64,000 nt of DNA, from positions 3,760,971 through 3,824,970 of the forward strand of contig JANPYM010000001.1 of assembly GCA_025890175.1 (NCBI GenBank), read 5' to 3'. Of this stretch, positions 1 to 11,648 are shown piece by piece. Position 1 is the first letter of the stretch; the number at the start of each line of letters is the position of its first letter. The translations under genes were made by a program, and so were the position numbers. A model generated the notes under the pieces. It ran no database searches. It saw nothing but the letters and a program-made list of their open reading frames with translations, and had not been told where the DNA came from. This stretch comes from Ciborinia camelliae. Taxonomy: Eukaryota > Ascomycota > Leotiomycetes > Helotiales > Sclerotiniaceae.

Positions 1-2
1 AA

Positions 3-227
3 GTTGACTCGGCAGTTCGTCTTCAAGCTGTAGAGCTCTTCTACGACCCTCTCGAATTGTTCCGACAGATAGCAAAGAAAAATGAGGTCAAGAAAACAGA
101 TTTACCTAGTGATAGCAAGGAGGATCTGACGACCTTGCTACATGGGGAAGGGTATCAGGCTGAGAAACCCGAGGTTGGGGTAGCTTCTGCTGGGTGTCCA
201 TTCATGGCTGGGGAGAATAGGGAATAG
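3..227 (+). CDS. 3' end of an unidentified protein-coding gene
   Basis: The window opens inside an open frame of 74 codons that ends at a TAG at 225-227. The visible C-terminus begins VDSAVRLQAVELFYDPLELF and ends SAGCPFMAGENRE. It has an amphipathic helix-like start and a polar, charged tail. No catalytic motif is visible in the part present, so the family cannot be named. The start, and most of the protein, lie upstream of the window. The codon pattern and lack of stops support real coding, but an exon boundary inside this stretch cannot be excluded. Confidence 0.55.
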   Translation, partial: VDSAVRLQAVELFYDPLELFRQIAKKNEVKKTDLPSDSKEDLTTLLHGEGYQAEKPEVGVASAGCPFMAGENRE

Positions 228-1453
228 GTTTGGAAAATGACATTATGATGTGTTTACTTGTGGAGAGGGCAGGGGATTTTGATGCTAGTTTTTTGATGTT
301 ATAGTATTTGTTATCTGAGACAAGGTTTGCCAATATGAAATTCGGTCACTCAAGCCTCTACTCAGCGGTAGAATATCTTCGCATACTTCCCGCGCTTATA
401 TTTCTCATCTACATATTTATCAAATGCCACACTAGTAGCGATATTCTCTCTTTAATAATGCAGGTAATTCCCGGCCAAATCCAACCAAGCGTTCGACAGC
501 TGTCTTGAGCATTCATAGTTCCGTGAGGTAAATTATGCTATTTCTATATCGCTCGATGAATATCCCCGGGTTGCAGAGTCTAGGTATCGATTTCGTCAGT
601 TGTGAGATGGAAGAACCATTCTACCCATCCATTTTATTAAATTTCGGGATCGTAAAATTAAACTTGCCAATTACTCCGCTGATTCTCGTACAGTGATGGC
701 AACTAAGAAAACTCATTCTATTCGCAGTATTAGATTATCAGTTGAGGAATTGCTCTAGAATAGTATTCTAGAGAGTTCAGTGAAACTCGAGTAGTTTGAG
801 GTCAGAAGTTCATTGGTAGTAACCTTTGGGAGTCTTGACAGGGCTGGATATTTTCACCTGGGGGATACTTGAGTACTTTTTGGAATTTGTATGAAGAAAT
901 TATCAAATCAACTCTTGAAACATCTCGATATATGAAACGATTTTATGCTTTCTGCTAAAACTCAAATTAAGTACTACTGAGCCAATTTCACATTTGTCGA
1001 TGAAGAGGATATCCAAACTATCTTTCGCAACTCATAGCCTCAATTTTTCATTGGATTGAATTAATTTGCATTGAAAGATGTATCAATTTTAATATCGAGA
1101 AAGAATCAAATTCCATATCTCGGCTTCTCGGATTTATATTACCAAGTCGCCGCATAGTAGGAAGGCCGTGCAATCGTTTCGTCTTTCTGGGCCTAGTAAC
1201 CGTTGTTTCACCAAGCATCTCGAATTATCAAGTCGATTTGTTTAACGTATTCCATTCATAGAATGTTTTGTAACTTTTTCATCGTGTTTCCACATGCAAA
1301 TTCTAAATCGTCGAAAGAATGAATATATTAATACTCGAGTAACAGGCATGGGGCTTGGGACTTGGGACTTGAAACGTTCAAGGGCTGGCTCTCTTCGTAA
1401 TTTCTATGACTATTGTTTGTGTATACTTACACTTATGAGTGCAAATACGACCA
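228..1453. other. Intergenic, no gene seen
   Basis: About 1.2 kb, AT-rich, with only short open frames. It should hold the 3' UTR of the gene at the left edge and the promoter of the membrane protein starting at 1454. I see no repeat or RNA gene in it. Confidence 0.5.
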
Positions 1454-2551
1454 ATGTTGAGTCGACAGGTTATAGCGGTAGCAACGACCTTCCTAAATCA
1501 AAATAGTCAACCATTGACACCCTCTACGTTCTCCAACTCCCCTCAATCTTCTTCTGCTTCTTCGAATTCCAATGAAAACCAGACCCAGAATAAAAATGGA
1601 CAAACCACAGCCTCGGCTACAGACTTTCGAAATCCTAGCAAAGCCCAAATTCGAAATCGAAGCGACAGCCAAAATGCTCAATCCTTCTTGTCTAATGCCT
1701 TAAAAAGTCCTAAGGCGGCTGCAACAATCGTCACAATCAGCGCCTCTATTTTCATTGTACTAGTCGGACTAGCCATATTTTGTTTCGGGATACGAAGACA
1801 GCGTAAAAAGTCACCGGTGCAGTTACACGATGGTACAAGACGAGGATTTGAATCAGAAAGGGGGGCTAGTGATGTTATGGGGAGCAGAGATGGAGATGGA
1901 GATGCGAGTGTCGGGGTATTCGTAACTGCATCCGAGAAATTTAAGGAGCTAAAGAAAAAAACACGTATTTTGCACGTGAAAGAAGATGACAGGATATCTA
2001 GGGACTTCGAGGGGGCGCTTGGGGGTGGGATGTATTTAGAAGGTGGGACGATGGGGAGGGAATTGCTGCCCCTGAATGGGGGAGGGGGGTTGTCGGGGAA
2101 GAAGGAGAGAGGGGGTGTGGATATACGGGACACCAGGTACACGAGTTCCAATATTCATAAACCCCTCCCCCCAATTTTCAACAATCCTAGACCTCCTCCT
2201 CTACCTGCTCTACCTCCTCTGCCTCCTCTACCTGCTCTACCTCCTCTGCCTCCTCTGCCTCCTCTACCTTCTCTACCTTCTCTACCTCTCCAACCCCTCC
2301 AATCCCGAGATTCAAATCCTCGAACCTCTCAAATATCTTTCACGTCAGTAACCTCCGGATCCTGTTATAGTCGTGCGACGACGGGAGAACCGCTACAAAT
2401 ACCGATACAAATGGATGTGCCGGTACCATATCGTCCCAGTCCATTAAGAAATGAGGATTCTTATGAAATGTCTTCTCGGGAGAAAGGACAAGGTCTTGGA
2501 TTGGAACGAGGGGGTGGTCAGCGACAAGATCAACCTAGGGGGTTCTTCTAG
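1454..2551 (+). CDS. Single-pass membrane protein with Pro-rich cytoplasmic tail, unknown function
   Basis: A 365-residue frame starting MLSRQVIAVATTFLNQ. Residues 20-80 are Ser/Asn/Gln/Thr-rich, followed by one clear membrane helix at about residues 89-113 (TIVTISASIFIVLVGLAIF) and a basic stop-transfer run (RRQRKK). The rest looks cytoplasmic and disordered, with a Gly-rich stretch and then a Leu/Pro repeat (LPPLP, LPALP) around residues 250-295, encoded by a degenerate 9-12 bp minisatellite at about 2190-2300. The layout (short Ser-rich outside, one helix, long disordered tail) is common among fungal plasma-membrane sensor-like proteins, but no named domain is visible. The frame continues five codons upstream without an ATG, so an upstream exon carrying a signal peptide is possible. 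Family not recognised. Confidence 0.55.
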   Translation: MLSRQVIAVATTFLNQNSQPLTPSTFSNSPQSSSASSNSNENQTQNKNGQTTASATDFRNPSKAQIRNRSDSQNAQSFLSNALKSPKAAATIVTISASIFIVLVGLAIFCFGIRRQRKKSPVQLHDGTRRGFESERGASDVMGSRDGDGDASVGVFVTASEKFKELKKKTRILHVKEDDRISRDFEGALGGGMYLEGGTMGRELLPLNGGGGLSGKKERGGVDIRDTRYTSSNIHKPLPPIFNNPRPPPLPALPPLPPLPALPPLPPLPPLPSLPSLPLQPLQSRDSNPRTSQISFTSVTSGSCYSRATTGEPLQIPIQMDVPVPYRPSPLRNEDSYEMSSREKGQGLGLERGGGQRQDQPRGFF

Positions 2552-5500
2552 AGAATTCTTTTAATTGGGTATTTAGAGATATCCTGGTACCGGTGGCTTA
2601 GTCATGGGGTTTGGGGATGGTGTATGATATAAGAATATAATGATAATTTCAATATAAAGTTCAAAGTTCAGACCCATATATCCGATTGTTCTATAGTACA
2701 GTAATAATTGAGACGATATAGGCGGAAAGGGGTTCTAGAGCTTGGGACGGCAATCTTTTGGTTCTTGGCTGTGGTCCTCCAGCGATGGGGGAATCTTGGC
2801 ATTTGGATGATTGAGGGACGAGGGTAGCGAAATGCCATCTGCAATCAGGAAATCAAGGGGAAAACATCGCGACTTCAACATCTTCCTATGGCATTGTATC
2901 CAATTTGAAGTGGTGGTGGAAGGATTCGAAAATATCATTATTGGATGTGGAATATCTGCGCTCTCAAGGTCAGCAATATGGTCGAGAACAAATCGCGGAG
3001 CATATCCTGCAAACCTTGAGCAAATCCGAATCGATGGGCAGATACGTTGATTGTCTACTCGTGTATCTCATCCTGCAGGTCGTGCCTTGTATGTCGAGGT
3101 CCCCTAGGCTTTGTGGCCCCTAGACCCTCAGCTTAAGTTGAGTAGATGATATCCTGACGTGGTTTTTGTCTTGATATAAATATGTCTATCTAAGACAAAC
3201 TGTAGTGTATAGAAGGTAGTTTGTACGCAATGCTGTATCGTGATCAATTGGCAAACCTGTTCATGAAAGTCTAGAGATAAGACTATGTGAATACTGGAAG
3301 CTATGCAAATTGGAGCTTGTGTATTTGATGTTCAAAGTCGGATCCACTTTTGGTATCTCCCCCCTTTTGATTCTCGGCCAGATACCATGTCGCGGCGTTA
3401 TCAATCAAATCATGGATTCGTATAGGTATAACGCAAATCGATCGTAAGGGTAATCCAGATCATGGCACATGCAGAGGGTGCATCGCCGTATGCTTTCGTC
3501 TCCTTTGGTGAACGAAATGAGAAGTTTTTGGTTATAAATTGTAAAATTACGAATTGGCACGAATTTCCAGTGCGTGTCGAAAATTAACAATCATCCGTTC
3601 TAAATTTTGGAGGGTTTCTGCAGTCCAACTTCATTCCCTCCATTCATATTTGGTATGTCCTTACCTATCGTTCCAAGTAATAATGCATAGAATACTCGCC
3701 GTACAATGTGTCTCTATATAATAGCCGGAATACCACTAGGAATTCTAAGACAAGGTTGGCTCAAAATCGTACGACCTTAACAGTTTCTTGTCAGATTCGG
3801 AAGCATGGAACCGAATACTGTCATTTAAAGCCGAACGTGACGAATTGAAATTGATGAATAAATCCGGGGTATCGTGAACTGACCAAGGCCGAAATTCTCG
3901 GCCAACAGTGAATCGGGAAGTATGCTATTAGCCAGAGTGATTTTAATCAATCAGATCAGGTATATGGCGCACTTCTCCGGTCGGCTGTATTCCATTGGAT
4001 GAGGATTCCCAACCGGTGCTGGATACGGTTAGCGAAGCCGACTTTTAGTTGAAACGCGGAGAAGAAAAGAAGGAATTGGGGAGCCTAGACCCCCCTATTT
4101 CTTCCTGGTTTGGATAAATTAAGTAGAGAGAGGGATATATATATATATATATATATACGCATATCCCTAATATCCCATTTTGCGAACATTATTGCACGAA
4201 GAAAAGCGCCATAAAAGAATTGACCAGTTTATCTCTCAGTCTTTGGGCTGATACCTAGGTACTTAACCTAAGCTTGAGAACGTTGCTCATTATTATTATT
4301 TTGACAATTTTGATCATCACAGCGCGAAAATAGACGAAAGATGAAAGGTGGTTTTCCCAAACATTGGATGCTGAAATGGGACAGATTTTACTTTACCGTA
4401 CTTCACGCGAATTGTAAATTGAGCAAAGAGAATCTCTGAGTCTACGGAAAGTAAATTACAAACCTAGCCTCGCATTGTTTGTGAGGAAGAAGGATACGGG
4501 ACCTATTCCAACTGTTACGAACTTATTATAACCGGAAATGTGTAAGGAATGTCTCTCCTGATGAATGGCAGATGCAACTGGAACTGAACCGGTTAGAGGC
4601 TGGAGAGGAACGCACTAACGTAGGGCTGCAGCATCCTTACGGACCCCTTGAGGAAATAAATCCCTAATACAAGGTCGTTAATGGGATCATGAGATCGTCC
4701 CTGCCAGATCTCGGGAGTCGGGTACGCGTAGAACACATGCGGAAGAGAGCACCCAGAAAGACTGGACACGCGAGAGCGTACTATCGAAAGCGAACTCATG
4801 GTAGCGGCAGTTGCTGTTACAGAAGCTCCCACTCGGAGTGGCGGAGTTGTTGAAATACCTCGACAGTGTTATGTCCAATATGAGATTTTTATTTCAAACA
4901 CAAAACAAATCGACGATGGAAAGAGTTATTGCATGATTCTACTCCGGAGCTCCGATTCCGGCTATTTTAACCTCACAAATCACAAACAGCGAAGAAGCAA
5001 AGCAAACCAGAAACGTGCAAATTTTGCTTTTTTGATGTGTTGTCCTATCCTAAGCAATTGACCATATCGTAACTGGGTTCCATACGAGTATATATACAAT
5101 ACTGAAGGCGCATCACAAACAAATTCATCGACAATCGGCAATTTGCATCGCGTCACTCACGTCGCGTGACTGCCATTTTGACGCCCGTCCACGTGACTAC
5201 ATCCGCTTTTTTTCCTTGAAGGAAATATCTTGAAAGCCATTCCAGCGAACCAACAACAGCACCAACCAGTATTTACATATGTCTCGCACCCGCTTGGGTG
5301 GACAACTGGTTATATCACTACATGTTTTGTGTGCCTACAACAAAAACCTCCATTGAAAAGGCTCACGATACTCAAACGCATGAGGACGTTGGTTTTAGTC
5401 GTCCAAAATCAAGGTATTCAAGACGCTCAGATCCCTTTAATGGTATGAGATACTCCTCCCTTTCATCCCGCGGGTTATCTAACCTTTTCACGTGTGTATG

Positions 5501-8300
5501 TACCAGTACCGGTAGTTGATAACGATCTCAAAAGGTCGAACATCGAACAGTCTTCCCCCCCAATTATCAATCATCATACGTCTCTATCCCATCCGTGCGC
5601 TTACCTTACTGGATACGATAACGAGCATGAGCGTCGCTCCTTCCTCTTCAAGTTGAATATCATATCATATCATCTTTTGCTGCTATGCATCATTTCAACC
5701 TGGAAGAACCAATCGATAAAAATTACCTCAATCAGCTCCCCCAACTCGTGACTCATTTACGAAGTGGAATCTTCTTTCGGACCTTCTCCCTCTGACGAGT
5801 CTGATCCCAGTGAACGAATGCATTGGCCCTGATCCACTCCCACTCCAGATTATTGAAGCGAGACCGAGAGACCGAGAATAAATTAAAGAGCAGCTTCGAC
5901 CCCGCAGCCCGCAGTGGATTCAAGACAGTCGACTATGGGTCATGTCCGGATATAGCAGAAGCATGTTAATCCGGTTTCCTGGCTGCAATTTGCTTATAGC
6001 TTCCAGGTTGTCAAAGTGAACTACCGTACCAACACATAGTGCTGGTGGCCAATCAGACTACGGAAATGGAAACGATGCTCCAAATTGATAAGAATTCATT
6101 TATGGTTATATTCTGGTTATTATTTGGCCACCAATCTTATCCTTCTCTAAAGAATTCCTCGGTTCTGCACCCTGAAATGCACTCTGTTGCAAGCCCATAG
6201 GTCTGCATATCCTATCAAACAGCAAATCTTGCCATCACAAAGATTACCTGTACGGAGATATGGAGAGAGAACACTGATGGTATTCGCACTCGTATCGTTG
6301 TAAGCTCTTGCAAAAGATTATAACTTGGAGAATCATATTCGGCCGCCAACGCCGTAATCTTTGTATATGGCCCTTGTTAATCGGTATTACGGCTTGCCGT
6401 TGCTCGGTATCCATAAGTTACAATTGAGCTGGTGGATATCCACTCCCCGAGTGCTAGGACTTCAATCACCGAGAGTTGTCATATTATTACAGTGTTGTAC
6501 TCTTGCATGAAAGCCTTAACGCCTTCCTTCGGACCATGCAGCATAGGAGTGGAAAAGAATCCAGAGACCCTCCGAAGGATCTGTTTCTGCATTGCCTCTC
6601 AAAACTTACGTTGGTGGCATTCTATCTCCGAATGCTACCCTCGATCGATAGCCCAACTCAGTACTATCTGCCCAACGTGCTAGGCATTCTATTGGGACTA
6701 TTGTTCGTTCAAACTTTGGGCTACTGATACTGATGTTGCATTTTATCAGGAATAGAGAGTTTTTATTTTTATTATGGTATCTATAGCGAAAACTAGATTT
6801 GCCATACATTTCCAGATAAACGACATATTTGGTTAACAGAACGGGTGCTGACCGTCATGCTACGCGATTATAAATCTATTGTCTATATTGCCTCCGTCGT
6901 CTCCACTCACACATGTGTTCTAAGTTTCCATCCGATAACCTTACGAGCTCTGGAAAAGAGTTGATGGAATCTATTATTGCGGGCGGTATTTGCCAGGCCA
7001 CACGCGCATCTGTACTGTACGGGTGCGTTCTAACGAATAAAAGAGAACATCTCTCTCTCTCCCTAAATGGTCCAATCATATCATCAATTTTATCAAGTCT
7101 TGATACCTCAGGAAATATTTAAGGCTCTCACGTCAGCGGAATAGGTAACCCTCCCGTCCCTTGTATGTTCAGCCTCGGGGATTCTACTCATTTAGTTATG
7201 GTACATCCCAAGCATTGCTTACCTCAAAAATATGTCTTGTATCGGACATGGATACCTGCTTACAGTCATTTTGCAACCACCCAATCTACGTTAATTGGGT
7301 AAAGTTTACGCCATACCATATGGATTGTCTGCCGATTGCACGTGGTAGGGCCCCGTATCCCTCAAAGCACCAACGCAATGCGGCTGTACAGTTATGAGAG
7401 GTCTGTGCAACTGGATGCAGTAATGGCATACCTTGTCAAGGGACCTCGCATTTTATACACTTTGTCTTGGTTTTTTGTTCAAGAACATCGCAAACCGGCA
7501 GGCCGAGATCAGATATTGCCTAGTGGCCCCAGCTCTCTCATGCAATCATTTTGCTTGTGACGGCAAGATTTTCAGCTATCAAATCAAACTTAAAGCGTCG
7601 TGATTGATATGGTAGACACTAAATCCGCTGGGGGTTGGGGAAACAAGGGTCTTTATTCAACCAAGAGTGAGGTGCATATAGCCTAATTGAAGGTTAAACG
7701 CCCCACCCGCTCAGTAAGGGTGTTCGAGGGGTTTTAAACGTGCCCTACATAATAGTCACCTAAGCAAGTGCCAAAATGTTGTTATCATCGGGCTAAATTT
7801 ACAGAAATTTGAGGGACGTTATCTATAGCTGCATAAATGATATGTATGGGATAGGCATAGCTGATTGGTCGTTCTCATCTTGTAGAAATGTAACATTCAA
7901 GAAAATGCATCCAAGGTTCAATTAAGCAATGGCACTATAGGCCTAACTTCCATTATACGGCATAGATAAATTTCGGCGACTATCCCTTTTTCCAGGTAGT
8001 AGCAAGGGTCATCTCACAATAATCACTGGAATCAACGTTATCGCAACAGATCAGCGTCAAAGAATCGTAAATGTCTCGTATTTATATCCTTGTCATCCTT
8101 TCTTCCATGGACGACTAAAGTTATTCGTCTATTCATGATAGATTCTTGCTCGAATCAATATACCCAACCTACCAATGCGCCCATAAATTCCCAAAATCCA
8201 TGCAATTTCCGAAAGTCAAGGTTGTAAATAATATGTACAGTATGTATTTCTAAAACTTCTCGTTAAAATAAAAGTCGTGGCAGAAGTATTACCCGGGGTA
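2552..8300. other. Long intergenic stretch, no supportable gene
   Basis: About 5.7 kb with only short, overlapping open frames on both strands. A short AT dinucleotide run lies at about 4135-4156, flanked by an inverted GGGATAT/ATATCCC. A frame at about 2816-3120 reads a protein-like segment (LLDVEYLRSQGQQYGREQIA) but has no ATG and no convincing extension. I see no RNA gene, and no transposon protein. Confidence 0.45.
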
Positions 8301-9750
8301 TCAAGCAACGTTACTGAAGACCTCCATCTTCACATTACTCCTGGACTCCACAAGCATATTTACAATGGAGAACAATGTATCTGGCATCACATCCTCTAGT
8401 ATCAGCTTGTAGTTATGTCCGCCTGCCGGAACATCTGATACCGAGCTCATGGTTGGTGGCGTAGAAGCTATTGAGTGTCTTTGATCAGGTGTAGAGAATG
8501 CTTCGGCTAATGCCAAGTCAAAATTCATGTCTTCGCAGTAGAGCTGGTCGATATTTGGTTCCGTCTCATTTGGAAGACCGCCCATAGTTGGTATGGCCAT
8601 GTTGTATCCCGTAGGAACCGGATTTTGAGACAGTGAAATTCCAGGTGACGAAGGTTCTGTAGATGAATAAGACATATCGTTGAACTGCAAAGGCGGTAGC
8701 CCATCAAAGTTGAAAAGTGAATGTGCATCGTTGTTAAAGTGGTTTTGGGACAGTTGTTGAGCAGTGAGCTGGAGTGGAAGTCCTGGAAGTGGTAATTGTC
8801 CCATCAAAGAGTTTTCTGTTTCGTATTCCATCGCATTGTCAGGTGATGATTCTGTGCGCAAGCCTTGATCAAGTATTTCGGGCTTGGGAAAGTCGAAACC
8901 ATTGCGTTCTCTTACTGGAGTGCATTGAGTTGGGGATGCTTTCCGTCGTTTTAATCGACCCTTTCGTTCCATAATAACATATCTACATCCAGCAAAATGA
9001 TAAGCAAGTGGTGTGCTAAATGACTGTGGAATTTGGGGGGGTCCTCTAACCGGTTCTTTATATCCGTTGGTGAGCGATTTGGGAACTCTTTCTCACTTAT
9101 GCTTTTCCAACTCCTTCCATGTACATGGACAGCCTCTAAAAGTCGGGCTTCCTCGTCGCTATCCCAGTCCTCATGACTAATATTTGGATCGAGAAAGTGG
9201 TACCATCTCTTGGCGCATTCTTTTTATCCTCCACGTTAGCACTTCCATGAGTCGATATCAAAGCATGCTTGAAAATGTACTCACGGTCGGCATGTCTTGT
9301 CTGTACTATTTCGGCTACCATAGTCCAACTACGAGAAAATTTTAGCCCTGATGAAAGAATTCTTTCTTGCTCTAGGTGTACTTACTAGGTACCATGTTGC
9401 TCCACCCCCTTTCTTAATCGATCATCTTCTTCATGATCCCAAAGTCCTTTGTTGACTTCCTTTCCTACTTTACTCCATCTCTTCCGGCAGTCTTTATTTG
9501 TCCTACCCCGGACTTTCGATGCTATTAAGTTCCAATCGTTCACAATTCCTCTTTCTTTAACTATTTGTTGAAACCACTAAAATCAGCCGACTGCATGCAA
9601 TAATTATCAAGTATGGTGGATCCAAGGAAAAAGACTTTAAGGAAAGCGGTGGCAAGTACATTGCAGTGTAGCTTCTCTGCGCAAGATCTGATCTTCGTCG
9701 TCCGTCCAGTACTTACGAACCCGTGATGGAGATGGTGCCGTAATGTCCAT
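8301..9750 (-). CDS. Myb-family DNA-binding protein with three Myb repeats
   Basis: Five exons join in frame: 9750-9660, 9560-9386, 9328-9285, 9219-9051 and 8982-8301, giving 386 residues. The ATG is the only in-frame one before an upstream stop. The first half holds three consecutive Myb/SANT repeats. Repeat 1 starts [16 protein letters not shown] and continues [21 protein letters not shown]. Repeat 2 starts [18 protein letters not shown] and ends [11 protein letters not shown]. Repeat 3 starts [18 protein letters not shown] and ends PTDIKNRY, so the last structural Trp is replaced by Tyr. The regularly spaced Trp residues and basic recognition helices predict a nuclear sequence-specific regulator. 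The C-terminal half (KGRLKRRK onward) is Ser/Pro/Asn-rich and acidic, like an activation region. All four introns (57-99 nt) have GT/AG ends. Three-repeat fungal Myb proteins include BAS1-type regulators, but the target genes cannot be inferred. Confidence 0.88.
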
Positions 9751-10979
9751 TTGATGCCAACAGAAAGTAACAAGATCCGTAATTAGATTTGGTGTGTGGC
9801 ACAAATGCAAGTTACATATAAACTTCGAGTGCGGTTAAAGATATAACGATCAGATGAAGGAACGGATCTATCATCTATCGGGCCCGGGATAAAAACCGTC
9901 TTACAATGAGATGCGCGCGCCGCTACCATGCATGGTAAGCCGTCCCGGGGGGCCTGGACGAGCCTGCAGTGATACAGTCGCTATTTGATTACTTGATTAT
10001 CGGGAATTTGACATTATCGTGTGTAAAATGGCGTTGCAACTTTGTGGCTTTAACGGTTGTCTTCCATGCAGCGGGCTGTGCCGAAAGCTTGTATCATTGA
10101 TGTCACCAGCGTCCGTATTACAGAGTTTTTGAGCGAAAATCGGCTTGGTATGACCTGTGATTGGGAGAATTACGAACAAAAACACGTCGAGTAACTAACT
10201 GCCTGGTACCTGGCAATACCGATGTATTAGAAATATACAAAACCAACAATACAGTAAGCCCCACGTGCTATGCCCCAGAGGACTCGAAGTGATTCTCGGC
10301 ACCAGTGTGAAAACAAAATACTACGATTTCTAAACTCCCAATCATTAGGCACTGGACGATTACGTGAAGCTTAGTCGTGAACTGTTATCCTAGCAACTGT
10401 GCAATGACCATCCTTGGAATTGCCAATCCAAGAGACGGAAAAGGAATCTGCACCGAATTGTTACGGGAGATTTTATACCTGAGATTGTATTTATTTCACG
10501 CACAAACTCGAACCATTTTCAACCATTCGCGGTTAGGATGTAGGGTTATTCGCAGCCTTGCTTTCAAACAAATGAAAGGATCATGAAGGATTCTGTGCAG
10601 CGAAATTTAACCTATATGTACAGGCATATATGTACAGTACGGTACGTACTACACCTGTTCAACCGAAATAAAGACAGACGATTCGCTGGGAACGTATAGT
10701 AGGTATGAATGACGGCGGCCACGTCGATAAGCAGATAAGTGCCAAGGTACCTAGGTACTCACTCTGCCGCATCTCATCCTTGGCCGTTTGATCCGTTTAA
10801 TCATTAATGGTACCCCCAATTTTTACGTGGGGCTCTTAGCAGCTAGCCACTCGCATTCGTTTAGTGGAGTAACTGCGAGATAGAAGACCCTTGTCCGGAC
10901 CCGAGTAAAACTTTGTTCCTATTGAAGGAAAATTTTCACGACTCAAAACCACGTCTATGTACCTTCTAAGTATATCGAT

Positions 10980-11648
10980 ATGGGCGTGAATCCGTGTTAT
11001 TTCCGGTTTTATTTGATTTTGGGGGAGCGGCAAGTCGTTTGGCGGGGCATCTCGCAAAGCATACCCGTTAGATTAGCCGCTACTAGCTTTTCGATTAGAA
11101 TGTTCCAATCCCTGGGGTATGATTCTCGCGAGGGAATAATGTACCTTGGGCTTCGAATTATCGAATGTTTACCTTCAAATATCGAAACCATCCTTCGCCT
11201 AATTAGTTTTGTGGTTGCCTGGGATGGACCCCAGATCCAATGGCCCTTCTCGCGTGGTCATCTTGGCTGCTGTTACATCGGTTTCCGGGACGCCAAAAAG
11301 GGTGGAAATTCCGGGCGGCCCAGCCCAGCTCTTAATATCAAAATTTCTGGATTCGAACCACCCCATGGAGATTGCCCAAAAACACATCAAACTTGCATCA
11401 ACAATACTATTGGCAGTGAACCTGCAGCTCTGCCGCCTCATAGCTTTCCATTCCGAAGATGGTCGTGGGCAATGGCTCAGATGACCTTCTCAATCCGCAA
11501 AATATTCTTAATGAAGGGGAAAGGAATCTTAACCAGAATCGGCTCGGTATCTGGTCCTCGCCTTGCCGAGATATTTCCAATACCACCGACCGCAGCAAGG
11601 TCTTTTCTCGGTTCTAACTTCCGAAATATAACGTGCTCGCTGACGTGA
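10980..11648 (+). CDS. Orphan open frame, 222 codons, doubtful
   Basis: An ATG-started frame beginning MGVNPCYFRFYLILGE and ending FRNITCSLT. It has no recognisable domain, signal peptide or repeat. Open frames of 60-80 codons also cover much of the opposite strand, which suggests locally stop-poor, GC-richer sequence, not selection on one frame. It is isolated from other genes. I list it because it is the longest frame in a 6.9-kb empty region. It may equally be a relic or chance. Confidence 0.15.
   Translation: MGVNPCYFRFYLILGERQVVWRGISQSIPVRLAATSFSIRMFQSLGYDSREGIMYLGLRIIECLPSNIETILRLISFVVAWDGPQIQWPFSRGHLGCCYIGFRDAKKGGNSGRPSPALNIKISGFEPPHGDCPKTHQTCINNTIGSEPAALPPHSFPFRRWSWAMAQMTFSIRKIFLMKGKGILTRIGSVSGPRLAEIFPIPPTAARSFLGSNFRNITCSLT

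Noticed and set aside
1678..2151. 157-codon frame antisense to the membrane protein gene
   Set aside because: Overlaps the membrane helix and charged region of a better frame; composition is reverse-complement like, with no domain.
2811..3123. Protein-like segment LLDVEYLRSQGQQYGREQ as a small gene
   Set aside because: No ATG in that frame, no splice partners, and no recognised family.
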